Part shown: one piece after another, positions 19,201-26,795 of the stretch
Layout of the letters: each line of letters begins with the position of its first letter
How positions within the stretch are numbered: position 1 is the first letter of the stretch
NCBI RefSeq assembly: GCF_002902965.1
Contig: NZ_CP026106.1
Span: 1,240,001 to 1,304,000 of the forward strand
From: Paraburkholderia hospita
Lineage (GTDB): Bacteria; Pseudomonadota; Gammaproteobacteria; Burkholderiales; Burkholderiaceae
Reading direction: 5' to 3'
DNA length: 64,000 nucleotides
Translations under genes and position numbers: made by a program
The notes under the pieces: generated by a model
Database searches by the model: none
Seen by the model: only the letters and a program-made list of their open reading frames with translations
What the model was told of the DNA's origin: nothing

Positions 19201-19544
19201 TGCGATACCCGGTTCTGCACGAGTTGCTGCGCCTTGTCCGGGTCGGTGCCGAGCTTGAACGTTACCGTCGTCGTCATGTTGCCGTCGCTGTTGGCCTGCG
19301 ACTGCATGTACAGCATGTTCTCGACGCCATTGATCTGTTCCTCGATGGGCGACGCGACGGTCTCCGCGATCACTTTCGGGTTCGCGCCTGGATACTGCGC
19401 GCGGACCACGACGGAAGGCGGCACGACTTCGGGATATTCCGCCGTCGGCAATTTCGTCAGCGCGATCACGCCCGCCAGCAGGATCACTACCGACAGCATG
19501 GCCGCGAAAATCGGCCTGTCGATGAAAAACTTTGAGATGTTCAT
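16287..19544 (-). CDS. RND multidrug efflux permease (MexF/BpeF/OqxB-like HAE1)
   Basis: A 1085-residue inner-membrane proton-driven transporter. The N-terminus (MNISKFFIDRPIFAAMLSVV) and the two periplasmic loop repeats are standard HAE1. The proton-relay pair Asp410-Asp411 lies in TM4 (LAIGIVVDDAIVVVENVER), matching Asp407/Asp408 of AcrB. TM10-12 signatures include GLSAKNAILIVEFA. The periplasmic FPPPPVQGLGTIGGFKLQIEDR segment is closest in my memory to MexF/BpeF/OqxB pumps, which export chloramphenicol, fluoroquinolones and trimethoprim. About 30 extra polar residues rich in His, Asp and Arg form the C-terminal tail. It sits between adaptor and outer-membrane factor genes in one operon. 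Confidence 0.95.
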   Translation of the reverse strand: MNISKFFIDRPIFAAMLSVVILLAGVIALTKLPTAEYPEVVPPSVVVRAQYPGANPKVIAETVASPIEEQINGVENMLYMQSQANSDGNMTTTVTFKLGTDPDKAQQLVQNRVSQAMPRLPEDVQRLGVTTVKSSPTLTMGVNLVSPNDRYDLTYLRNYALINIKDRFAQVPGVGEVVLWGSGDYSMRVWLDPTKVARQNLTATDVVKAIREQNVQVAAGIVGGAPMSTNIPLQLSVNAQGRLKTEDEFRRIILKTSPDGAVTHLGDVARVEMGASDYALRAGIDGKKAVQIILFQQPNANSLQISDDIRRLTAEMQKDMPEGVKAEIVYDPTQFVRESIDAVVHTLFEAILLVVVVVIVFLQTWRASLIPLLAVPVSIVGTFSLMLAFGFTINALSLFGMVLAIGIVVDDAIVVVENVERNIAAGLTPLEASYEAMREVSGPIIAIALTLVAVFVPLAFMSGLTGQFYKQFAMTIAISTVISAFNSLTLSPALSALLLKDHHAPKDWLTRVMDRVFGPFFNLFNRLFNRGSDAYGKGVGGIINRKLAMMAVYAVLLGGTVLLGKIVPGGFVPAQDKDYFVSILQLPAGASLDRTEKVVNEMGDIARQQPGVKHTTEFPGLSVTGLMNSSSSGLVFSVTNPSKERGKGEKAADIVGGLNTKYAGIKDAAIATFPPPPVQGLGTIGGFKLQIEDRGALGYEALNKATQAFLAAAAKAPELGPSFSSYQINVPQLNVELDREKAKQLGVSVTDVFDTMQIYLGSLYVNDFNKFGRVYQVRAQADAPFRATADSILQLKTRNDKGEMVPLSSLVKVTPTYGPEMVVRYNGYLAADINGGPAPGYSSGQAMAAVERIAAQTLPRGIRFEWTDLTYQQILTGNTAFWVFPISVLLVFLVLAAMYESLTLPLAILLIVPMSILSALFGVWLTRGDNNIFTQIGLMVLVGLSAKNAILIVEFARELEIQGRSIVQAAIEACRLRLRPILMTSIAFIMGVVPLVISTGAGSEMRRAMGIAVFFGMLGVTFFGLLLTPVFYVLLRKLSGGKRLRDKHGRRPHVHGPDERDGNEHGASGRPAAADAKVREPALQD

Positions 19545-19572
19545 GATGAGTCTCTCGTCTCTTCTCGTCTTG

Positions 19573-20748
19573 TTACGCCGGCTGGCGTGCCGCATTGACC
19601 ATGTCGACGGCGTGAGGCTGCACGGTGTCGTTCGGACGGGCGCGCATCGAGCCGTTGACGACGATGCGTTCGCCTGCCTTGAGACCCGAATCGACGACGC
19701 GCAGGTTGTCGTGCAGCGCCCCGAGCTTGACCTCGCGGTAGTGGACCTTGTTCGCGCCGTCGACGACGAGCACGTACTTTTTGGCCTGATCGGTGGCGAC
19801 GGCGGCGTCGTCGATGAGGATCGCGGGGTGCGCTTCGCCGCCGCCCACTTGCACGCGCGCGTAAAGGCCGGGGACGAGCGCGCCGTCGCGGTTATCGATG
19901 GTGGCGCGCACGCGAATGGTCGCCGACGATGTGTCGAGCCGGTTGTCCACCGAACTGATCGTGCCTTTGAGCGAATAGCCTTCCTCGTTCGCAAGACCGA
20001 TCGTGACGGGCACCTTTGCATTGCGGTCGCGGCCGAGGTACTGCAGATAGGTTTGTTCGTCGACTTCGAATGACGCGTAGATGGGGGACACGGAAACGAG
20101 GGTCGTCAACAGCGGAGCGTTGGCGCCCGCCGATACGATGTTGCCGGCCGTCAGTTCCGCGCGCGACACGCGGCCCGTCACGGGCGCTGTCACGTTCGTG
20201 TAGCCGAGATTCACCTGCGCGGATTCGAGCGAGGCTTCGGCCGCCTTGACGGCCGCCGATGCTTCACGGTCCGCGTTGTGCTTTTCGTCGTAGTCGCGTT
20301 TTGCGATCGCGTTGTCGGCGAGCAGGCGGTCAGCCCGCGCCGCATCCGTCGATGCATACGAAGCGCGCGCTTTCGCAGCCGCGAGCTGCGCCGCCGCGCG
20401 ATCGACTTCCGCCTGATAGGGACGCGGGTCGATCGTGAACAACGGGTCGCCTTTTTTCACCAGTGCGCCGTCCTTGAAGTGCACTGCGACGATCGTGCCG
20501 GGTACGAGCGGGCGTACGTCGACGCGATCGATGGCTTCGAGCCGTCCCGAGTAGCTTTGCCAGTCCGTGATGGTCTGAGACAGGACCGTCGCGACATCGA
20601 CTTCGACGGCGGTTGGCGGCATATCGGCGGCATGGGCGGTGTCGACGGGACCGCTGAGCGGACCGCGAAGATAGCCAAGCCCGGCGACAGCGCCAACGAA
20701 GGCGACAGCACCGAGCGCGACGGTCATCCGTTTTCGGTTGGGATACAT
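19573..20748 (-). CDS. RND efflux periplasmic adaptor (MexE/BpeE-like)
   Basis: A 391-residue membrane-fusion protein, first gene of the efflux operon. After an N-terminal anchor (RMTVALGAVAFVGAVAGLGYL) come the lipoyl half-domains (YSGRLEAIDRVDVRPLVPGTIVAVHFKDGALVKKGDPLFTIDPRPY), an alpha-helical hairpin around residues 110-180, and the beta-barrel (VSPIYASFEVDEQTYLQYL). AAGGA lies 9 bases before the ATG. The D-x-R-P lipoyl-domain signature is of the MexE/OqxA type. The stop is 28 bases before the permease start. The LysR gene upstream on the same strand probably controls it through the 20749-20953 gap. Confidence 0.95.
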   Translation of the reverse strand: MYPNRKRMTVALGAVAFVGAVAGLGYLRGPLSGPVDTAHAADMPPTAVEVDVATVLSQTITDWQSYSGRLEAIDRVDVRPLVPGTIVAVHFKDGALVKKGDPLFTIDPRPYQAEVDRAAAQLAAAKARASYASTDAARADRLLADNAIAKRDYDEKHNADREASAAVKAAEASLESAQVNLGYTNVTAPVTGRVSRAELTAGNIVSAGANAPLLTTLVSVSPIYASFEVDEQTYLQYLGRDRNAKVPVTIGLANEEGYSLKGTISSVDNRLDTSSATIRVRATIDNRDGALVPGLYARVQVGGGEAHPAILIDDAAVATDQAKKYVLVVDGANKVHYREVKLGALHDNLRVVDSGLKAGERIVVNGSMRARPNDTVQPHAVDMVNAARQPA

Positions 20749-20953
20749 GAATAGATATCCTTATCAATGTAAATGGATCATTGAAGAAGCGGTCGAATTG
20801 ATTTCCTGCGCGAGCCCGTTGCATTCGCGGGCTGTCAGCGTTGCCGCGAGTATGGACTGTGCGATCTGGCGGATAAAGCGGGCGGGAGTGGTTTCTTTGT
20901 GGCTTGTGGGGCGACAATGTTGCGTGCGTTCGACGCAGTCGTCCGCGAACCGG

Positions 20954-21931
20954 CTATGAATGCACGAGGTCCGTTTCCTGGGATCGTGCGATGCCGTGAT
21001 GGTCGTGGCTCATTGCTACGGATAGGCTTTTACGTAGCAGATGACAGCCTTCGAACCGCTCGGACACCCACTCGACAAACGCTCTGACTTGTGGCGACAA
21101 ATGCCGGTTGTGCGGATAAACCGCCCACACAGGTAAGGGCGCGCGGCGCCATTCGCCCAGCACTTCGATCAGCGCGCCAGTTTGCAGATAGCGCGAAGCG
21201 AAAAATTGAGGCACCTGGATCAGCCCGAGCCCCTGCAGTCCGCATTGAAGGTAGGCGTCTCCATCATTGGCGGCGAGTTTCGAACGCATGCGAACTTCCA
21301 CCGGCTCACCGTCGACGATGAAGTTCATCTCCATGATTCGGCCGTTGCGGCGGGAGAAATAGTTGACTGCGACATGAGCGTCGAGCTCAGCCAGCGACTT
21401 CGGCTCTCCGAATCGCGACAGATAGTCCGGGCTGGCGACAGTGACGAACTCCGATGTGCCGATACGCCGCGCGACGAGCGTCGAGTCGGGCAGATGGCCC
21501 ATGCGTATCGCGCAATCGACGCCTTCCTGCACGAGGTCGACGGGTTTGTCGCTGACGCCGAGCATCAGATCGATGTCGGGATAGCGCGCGTGGAAGTCGT
21601 CGAGCGCGGGCACGACGACGAGCCGGCTTATCGAGCCGGGCATGTCTACTTTTAGTTTTCCGCGTGGCAGGGCCGCAGTCGAAAGCGAGGTTTCGGAGTC
21701 TTCGACCTCAGCGAGAATACGAGCGCATCGCTCGTAGTAGGCCGCGCCGTCGGGCGTCAGGCTGATGCGTCGCGTGGTGCGGTTCAGCAGACGCACCTTG
21801 AGGTATGCCTCCAGATTCTGGACGATCGTCGTCACCGACGAACGTGTCATCTGCAGCGCGTCGGCCGCGCCGGAAAAGCTGTTGCAGTCCACGACCTTCG
21901 TGAAGACCTGCATCGCCTGAAGTTTGTCCAT
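20954..21931 (-). CDS. LysR-family regulator, probable controller of the RND operon
   Basis: A 325-residue LysR regulator. The start is the ATG at 21931 (MDKLQAMQVFTKVVDCNSFSGAADALQMTRSSVTTIVQNLEAYLKVRLLNRTTRRISLTPDG), the normal N-terminal helix-turn-helix for the family; the further upstream ATG at 22039 would add unrelated sequence overlapping the ChaC gene. The C-terminal domain begins near residue 90. BpeEF-OprC and MexEF-OprN pumps are each controlled by an adjacent LysR protein (BpeT, MexT), and this gene lies immediately upstream of the adaptor in the same direction, so the same logic is likely. About 25 polar residues extend the C-terminus. Confidence 0.88.
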   Translation of the reverse strand: MDKLQAMQVFTKVVDCNSFSGAADALQMTRSSVTTIVQNLEAYLKVRLLNRTTRRISLTPDGAAYYERCARILAEVEDSETSLSTAALPRGKLKVDMPGSISRLVVVPALDDFHARYPDIDLMLGVSDKPVDLVQEGVDCAIRMGHLPDSTLVARRIGTSEFVTVASPDYLSRFGEPKSLAELDAHVAVNYFSRRNGRIMEMNFIVDGEPVEVRMRSKLAANDGDAYLQCGLQGLGLIQVPQFFASRYLQTGALIEVLGEWRRAPLPVWAVYPHNRHLSPQVRAFVEWVSERFEGCHLLRKSLSVAMSHDHHGIARSQETDLVHS

Positions 21932-21959
21932 GATTGCGTGCTTCGTGTCGAGGCGTCTT

Positions 21960-22706
21960 TCAATGCTCGCCACGGCAGACGGGCACGTCGCGCGAGTCGT
22001 GCGAAGGACGTTCGATTGCGTGGACAATCGCTTCGACATAAGGATCGTTCACGCCGCATTCCGTAAGCGCCGCGTGCAGCTTGAACAGATACTCGGCATT
22101 GGTGCCGAACGTGCCCATCGCGCACCCGATCAGCGGGGCGACGGTGGGCACGGACGAATCGTGCTGGAACTGCTCGCGGGATTCATCCGCGACGAAGGCA
22201 ATCGCGTGCGTTTGCCTGCCGTCTTCGAGCGTGATGGGCGCCCAGGTGGGACGGTACGACCCGAGCACCATCTCCCGTATCCAGATGAGCCGCAACTCGT
22301 CGTTCGATGTCGCGGCGCGTAGTCGAAACGCGATGCCCCGGGTGTGCCCGCCGGGACGAAGCGCGAGCATCCTGCCTGGGTTGTCCGGGCTTGCGCGGCC
22401 CGCTGTCATCTGCAGGCAGAAGCTGCGTTGCCAGCCGTGCAGCGTCGCGACCATCCGCTTGTCGAACTCGATCATCGGGTTCCAGATGAGCGAGCCATAG
22501 GCGAATACCCATATCGAGCCGGCGTCGGCTGGCTTGTCCCGCAGCGTTGCTTCGAGCGATGCGGCGATCTGTTCGAGCGTCCAGAGGTCCGGCAACGATT
22601 CGAAGTGTTGCAGGTATGCGCCTGAGTCAATGATCTGTCTGGTCACCATCTTCGTCGCCCGTGGAGATTGCGTCACATCGGGACGTGACGCGGTGATCGG
22701 CGACAT
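21960..22706 (-). CDS. chaC: Glutathione-specific gamma-glutamylcyclotransferase, ChaC-like
   Basis: A 248-residue protein. The hallmark FAYGSLIWNP motif (YGSL phosphate/substrate-loop) is present near residue 70, followed by GWQRSFCLQM, GGHTRGIAFRLR and the REMVLGSYRPTWAPI segment that carries the catalytic-side residues of ChaC enzymes. These enzymes split glutathione into 5-oxoproline and Cys-Gly in the cytoplasm. The start is uncertain between ATG 22706 and ATG 22649, neither having a strong ribosome site. It stands 28 bases before the LysR start on the same strand, so it may be read with it. Glutathione turnover next to efflux regulation is thematically consistent with the GST at 10658. 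Confidence 0.85.
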   Translation of the reverse strand: MSPITASRPDVTQSPRATKMVTRQIIDSGAYLQHFESLPDLWTLEQIAASLEATLRDKPADAGSIWVFAYGSLIWNPMIEFDKRMVATLHGWQRSFCLQMTAGRASPDNPGRMLALRPGGHTRGIAFRLRAATSNDELRLIWIREMVLGSYRPTWAPITLEDGRQTHAIAFVADESREQFQHDSSVPTVAPLIGCAMGTFGTNAEYLFKLHAALTECGVNDPYVEAIVHAIERPSHDSRDVPVCRGEH

Positions 22707-22903
22707 GTCCCGAGAATGGGCACGAGTATGACGACGGCAGCGCGTCGGATAAACCGTTGCTGCGGAAACGCTTTGGCGACGCAGGGGCGACAATCGGGCT
22801 TTTACTGAAGCTGCGACGTGAGGAAGACTCCACTGTAATACCTGCCGCGACGTCAGGCCTGTTTCATGCTCCGCGCTGTTCATCGATTCGTGGGGAGCGA
22901 AAG

Positions 22904-23287
22904 ATGAGCAACGCACGCATGACTCAAGCCGCATTCGACAGCGAAGTGGAAGCTCAGGTCACTTTGCTTACGTTGATAGTCGCGCTGCATCTGCTCGTCT
23001 ATGCCGAAACACGATGGTGGCTGTCGCCGTCGCAGGCGGTCGACACAATGCGACGTTGGCACATGCCCGATTCGAGCGCGGTCGATGTCACGCGCCGGGT
23101 CATGCTGTCGAGCAGGGCACTACCGCTTGCGATGCGTCTCGCCGAGTGCCACTCGTGTCTCGTCGACCCGGCCGGAATGCAGGCTACCTTTACCGATCAT
23201 ATTCACATCGACAGAGGCGCGGACCGATACCTGCTTATCCGCGAAGCATGTAAAGCAGCGCTGTTGCGCCAGCGAGATGGAATGTGA
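22904..23287 (+). CDS. Hypothetical protein with N-terminal hydrophobic segment
   Basis: A 127-residue protein preceded by an excellent GGGGAG site. Residues about 19-36 (VTLLTLIVALHLLVYAET) are hydrophobic enough for a membrane-association helix. The rest is soluble, with two cysteines (ECHSCLVD) in close succession that could bind metal or form a disulfide, and a C-terminal YLLIREACKAALLRQ helix. I do not recognise a family. It is divergent from ChaC and convergent with the following small gene. Confidence 0.6.
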   Translation: MSNARMTQAAFDSEVEAQVTLLTLIVALHLLVYAETRWWLSPSQAVDTMRRWHMPDSSAVDVTRRVMLSSRALPLAMRLAECHSCLVDPAGMQATFTDHIHIDRGADRYLLIREACKAALLRQRDGM

Positions 23288-23374
23288 TGTTCCATGCGGG
23301 GTGGGCGCGTGCTTCGCCCGAGGACGGCCGCGAAGCACGCGTTACGCGCAGCGAATGTGCGCGGTGGGTCGGTG

Positions 23375-23611
23375 TCAGCCTTGCGGCAGCGGTTGCCCGG
23401 CCGTTTGCCAGTGCTCGGTGACGGCCTTGTCGGTGATGCGGACCTTCGCGAGCAGCGGCACATAGCCACGCAACTTGATCTCGCCGACAGCGAGCATTTC
23501 TGAACGGTAGATCTCCGGGGTCACTTTGGTGCCGTCCTTGAATTCGACGGTGTATCCATCGATCGGCCCCCATCGGCCCTTCGGTACGGGTTCGACATAA
23601 ACGTGCAACAT
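23375..23611 (-). CDS. Small conserved-looking protein of unknown function
   Basis: A 78-residue protein beginning MLHVYVEPVPKGRWGPIDGY. It is rich in beta-type alternation and resembles the short Burkholderiaceae proteins built on a VEPVPKGR-G-I-Y-V-E pattern; the function is unknown to me. The ATG at 23611 has GGAG 8-9 bases upstream, so the ATG at 23656 is probably not used. The protein carries no signal peptide or membrane segment. Confidence 0.6.
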   Translation of the reverse strand: MLHVYVEPVPKGRWGPIDGYTVEFKDGTKVTPEIYRSEMLAVGEIKLRGYVPLLAKVRITDKAVTEHWQTAGQPLPQG

Positions 23612-23964
23612 TTGATTTTCTCCAGCGGTATGAAAAAAACACTGGGCGGGTCGCACCGGCTCGCCGATCGGTCGGCTGGTCGTCGTCGAGTATCCACCTC
23701 TTGTATAAGAGAGTACCGAATCGGGAGATCGCCGCGAGGTAGGAATGTGGTGCGTCGAACGGATAAAAAATGTTTAAAAATCAAATGGATGCTGATCGTA
23801 TTTCACAAAGCGAAACGAGTTTTTCCCATGCGCATCGCTTTCACGATGCCATGCAGCATGCGGTTTTGTGACACGGGCAATGATTTTGCAATGTGGGATT
23901 TCGAGTACAGGTCGTAAGCGCACGCATGTCGAGCGGGATTTGAAGGCCATTGCGTTCACACGAA
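23612..23964. other. Intergenic region, nothing recognised
   Basis: This 353-base stretch upstream of the small gene is less GC-rich than its surroundings. No convincing gene, hairpin or repeat was found. It should contain the promoter of the 23375-23611 gene. Confidence 0.5.
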
Positions 23965-24498
23965 CTACGTATCGTCTTCTTCACGATAGACGCGAGGCAT
24001 ATGCAGGCACGGCGTGGTCAGAAAGACCTGGCCTGTTTTGCTCACGATGATTGCCCCTCTCGTGTCGAGAATCGAAACGTTCAGGATGAAAACCAGGTTG
24101 GTGATGTTTCGTTTGTTGTCGGGCGTTTGCCACCACCAGAGTTCGGGCATTTTCAGATAGAGCGAGTACATCCCCAAAATGCTGATTCCCGCCTCCGATG
24201 TTGGCCCCTTCTTGGTGTGCATCGGGTCACAAGTCAAAACCTTTATTGTTTCCAGCTCTCCATTGCCCCAGAAAGCGGCCGAGAAATTTCGCGCGATCAG
24301 GCCTTCAACAGGTACTCCGTCTGCGCTGCGGACACGGACGAGAGTCGGAACTTTGATTGCCGACTTGTCCGCGGCAGGGTTGAACATCGGACCAGCCGGT
24401 GTCGACGTAAAGCCGATTGCTCCGTCGACGAGGATGTCTTCGTGAGCAAAGCGGACGGGGGTATCTGCGGGTGCCTTGACGATAGGTCCAGTAACCAC
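23965..24498 (-). CDS. Hypothetical protein, low-GC orphan
   Basis: A 177-residue protein read from a GTG at 24498 with a strong AAGGAGTG site just upstream. It has no signal peptide or membrane helix. Distinct stretches are PAGPMFNPAADKSAIKVPTLVRVRS, a Trp triplet (ELWWWQTPDNKRN) and a C-terminal acidic tail (REEDDT). The DNA is visibly less GC-rich than neighbouring genes and the codon choice looks less biased, suggesting recent acquisition. I cannot assign a family. Its isolated position, between a spacer and the RpiR unit, gives no functional clue. Confidence 0.6.
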   Translation of the reverse strand: MVTGPIVKAPADTPVRFAHEDILVDGAIGFTSTPAGPMFNPAADKSAIKVPTLVRVRSADGVPVEGLIARNFSAAFWGNGELETIKVLTCDPMHTKKGPTSEAGISILGMYSLYLKMPELWWWQTPDNKRNITNLVFILNVSILDTRGAIIVSKTGQVFLTTPCLHMPRVYREEDDT

Positions 24499-24693
24499 GG
24501 TTCACTCCTTGTTATGGGCGCAATTGCGACGCGGGATGATTTATCTGCTTTCAAATCGTCGACGAGTGCTACTGCATTACGTTAGGTCAATCAGGGTGAT
24601 TGCGTGTTTCGAAGTGTTGGCAAGCGAACAAAACATCATGGTTCTTCAGCAGGCCCACCACGCCACTCCTCATTGGCCCCCCTCCATACCGGG

Positions 24694-24711
24694 TGATAAC
24701 ATTTGTTGTCA
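24694..24711. promoter_or_regulatory. Palindromic operator upstream of the RpiR gene
   Basis: TGATAACATTTGTTGTCA is an 18-base imperfect palindrome (one arm mismatch) ending 22 bases before the RpiR start codon. The same consensus, TGAYAACATWTGTTGTMA, occurs upstream of the C45 gene at 25656. Two copies in two promoters of one locus point to the RpiR protein's own binding site. Confidence 0.7.
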
Positions 24712-24733
24712 TCCTCATCCCCCGGTACACCGT

Positions 24734-25594
24734 ATGCCCGACACCTTCGACCAGCTCGCCGCCCTGATCCGTGGACGCTTCTCCGAACTCAGTCCGCAGT
24801 TCCAGATGGGCGCGGCGTTTCTGCTCGATCATCCCGATGAGGTCGCCGTCTCGTCGATGCGCAAGGTCGCCGAGCGCGCGCAGGTGCAACCCGCGTCGCT
24901 CGTGCGGCTGTCGCAGCAACTGGGCTTTCCGGGCTGGAACGAATTGCGCGATCTGTTCGTCGCACGGGTGCGCACCCGGCCCGAGCCGCTGACGAGCCGC
25001 GCCCGCTCGCTCGTCAAGGGTCACGCGAAAGACGCGCTCGCGCACGATCTGCTCGTCGCGCAACAGCACAATCTCGAAGTCACGGCCGCGCACAACGCGC
25101 GCGTCACCGTCGAAGCGGCCAAGCTGCTGCGGCGCGCGCCGCACGTGCATGTCGCCGGGTTCCGGTCGTGCTTTCCCGTCGCGTTCGGTTTCGTCTATGG
25201 ATACCGGCTGTTTCGTTCGTCCGTCTCGCTGCTGTCAGGCGAAGCGGGCACGCTCGAAATGCAGTTGCGCGGCATCGAACGCGACAGCGCGACCGTCGTC
25301 GTCAGCTTCGCGCCATATTCCGTCGAGGCGGCGCGCGTCGCCGAAGCCGCGCTGGAAAAGGGCAGCAAGCTGATTGCGATCACCGACAGCGCCGTGTCGC
25401 CCATCGCGCTGAACGCCGACAAGGTGCTGATCTTCTCGCACGAAAGCCCGTCGTTCTTCCCCTCGCTCGTGGCGGCGACGGCGATTGCGGAATCGCTGGT
25501 CGCGCATCTGCTCGCGCTCGAAGGCACGGACGCCGTCCAGCAGCTCGAACTCGCCGAGCAGTCGCTGCACGCGAAGGGCGCCTACGTGCCCTGA
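24734..25594 (+). CDS. RpiR/MurR-family transcriptional regulator
   Basis: A 286-residue regulator. Residues 1-80 form the RpiR helix-turn-helix (LSPQFQMGAAFLLDHPDEVAVSSMRKVAERAQVQPASLVRLSQQLGFPGWNELRDLF). Residues about 110-260 form a SIS sugar-isomerase-type binding domain, with HVAGFRSCFPVAFGFVYGY and VVVSFAPYSVEAARVAEAALEKGSKLIAITDSAVSPIALNADKVL. These domains usually sense phosphorylated sugars, amines or similar acids. ATG 24734 follows the start of similarity; longer upstream frames are ignored. The gene precedes the C45 operon by 126 bases and has its own copy of the shared palindrome, consistent with autoregulation. Confidence 0.93.
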   Translation: MPDTFDQLAALIRGRFSELSPQFQMGAAFLLDHPDEVAVSSMRKVAERAQVQPASLVRLSQQLGFPGWNELRDLFVARVRTRPEPLTSRARSLVKGHAKDALAHDLLVAQQHNLEVTAAHNARVTVEAAKLLRRAPHVHVAGFRSCFPVAFGFVYGYRLFRSSVSLLSGEAGTLEMQLRGIERDSATVVVSFAPYSVEAARVAEAALEKGSKLIAITDSAVSPIALNADKVLIFSHESPSFFPSLVAATAIAESLVAHLLALEGTDAVQQLELAEQSLHAKGAYVP

Positions 25595-25655
25595 CCGGCG
25601 CCCGCAACGCTCACGGCAAGGTTCATCGCAACAGACGGGCGCATTGCATCGTCAT

Positions 25656-25673
25656 TGACAACATATGTTGTAA
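25656..25673. promoter_or_regulatory. Palindromic operator upstream of the C45 operon
   Basis: TGACAACATATGTTGTAA carries a perfect 14-base palindrome (ACAACATATGTTGT, 25658-25671). It sits 47 bases before the GTG start of the C45 gene, where a repressor would block transcription, and matches the site upstream of the RpiR gene. Confidence 0.75.
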
Positions 25674-25720
25674 TGAACTATAAATGTGCATCGCGTGTTG
25701 ATTGATGTTCGAGGTGTCGT

Positions 25721-26761
25721 GTGTCGAAGCAGAGTTGGGAGTTGCATCGGATAGCGGGCGAGCCGTTTGAAATCGGCCGTCAGCTTGGCGAACTGGCGCG
25801 GCCGGCGTTCGATCCGTACATGCAGCAGAGCGCGGCGTGGCGCGACGTGCAGGCGTGGCGCGGCCACGCGTTCGTGCAACATCTGCGTGACGCGGCGCGC
25901 GCGCACTGTCCGGATCAGCTAGCCGAGCTGGATGGCATGGCGGCGGGTCTCGGCTGGCGGGCGGACGACATTTTCCTGTGGAACTGCCGCGGCGAACTGG
26001 TGCACAACACGCCCGACGGCTGCACGACTTTCGCGGCCGTGCGCAGCGGCGACACGCTGATCGCGCACAACGAAGACGGCGATCCGTTCCTGCTCGGCAA
26101 GGGTTTGCTCGTCGACATCCAGCCGAAGGGCAAGCCTGGCTTCATCAGCTTCTATTATCCCGGCTCGCTGCCAGGCCACACGTTCGCGGCGAATCGCGCG
26201 GGTCTCGCGCAGGCGATCAACAATCTGCGCATCCGTCAGCCCGTGACGGGCGTGCCGCGCATGATCCTGGCGCGTGCGGTGCTCGATCAATCGACGCTCG
26301 ATCAAGCCGTGCAGCTTCTGCACGACACGCCGCGCGCGAGCGGCTTTCATCACACGCTCGGCGCAGCGGGAGATCGCCGTGTGTTCAGCGTCGAGGCCAC
26401 GGCAATGCGCTGTTCGGTCGAACCCGTCGAGCGGATTGCGGGCCACGCCAATCACATGATTCATGCTGGCTGCGAAGCCGAGGCGCAGATCGTCACCGAT
26501 TCGTCATGCGATCGTCAGGCGCGCGTCGGCGTGCTGCTCGAACAGCGCGGCGCGCAGCTCGACGGCGACGCGCTCGTCGACATGCTGCATGACAAGGCGC
26601 CTACGGGTCTGCCCATCTACCGCGACGACCCCCGCGATTCCGACGACGAAAACACGCTCGCGACGGCGCTGTTCCAACTCCACGACGACGGTGTCGCATT
26701 GCGTGTTCACGCGCAACGCGCCGTCGTTTTCGAAACCTTCATTGCACGCACGGCGGCCTGA
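25721..26761 (+). CDS. C45-family autoproteolytic acyltransferase/hydrolase (isopenicillin N acyltransferase-like)
   Basis: A 346-residue Ntn-hydrolase precursor. Cys101 in NTPDGCTTFAA is the expected nucleophile, exposed when the chain cuts itself at Gly100-Cys101. IAHNEDGDPF and the later GFISFYYPGSLPGHTFAANRAGLAQAINNL are family hallmarks seen in isopenicillin N acyltransferase and its bacterial relatives. Such enzymes cleave or transfer acyl groups on amides. The GTG start has GAGG upstream. It is the first gene of the RpiR-controlled operon, 34 bases before a class III aminotransferase, so amide hydrolysis followed by transamination of the released amine is a sensible inference. The true substrate is unknown; no transporter is next to it. 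Confidence 0.85.
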   Translation: MSKQSWELHRIAGEPFEIGRQLGELARPAFDPYMQQSAAWRDVQAWRGHAFVQHLRDAARAHCPDQLAELDGMAAGLGWRADDIFLWNCRGELVHNTPDGCTTFAAVRSGDTLIAHNEDGDPFLLGKGLLVDIQPKGKPGFISFYYPGSLPGHTFAANRAGLAQAINNLRIRQPVTGVPRMILARAVLDQSTLDQAVQLLHDTPRASGFHHTLGAAGDRRVFSVEATAMRCSVEPVERIAGHANHMIHAGCEAEAQIVTDSSCDRQARVGVLLEQRGAQLDGDALVDMLHDKAPTGLPIYRDDPRDSDDENTLATALFQLHDDGVALRVHAQRAVVFETFIARTAA

Positions 26762-26795
26762 ACGTCGCTGGCTTCCGCTCACTCAAGGAAAGCGC

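Noticed and set aside
22904..24498. Three consecutive unknown genes considered as a defence island
   Set aside because: They are on different strands, lack nuclease, helicase, toxin or membrane-effector motifs, and do not form an operon.
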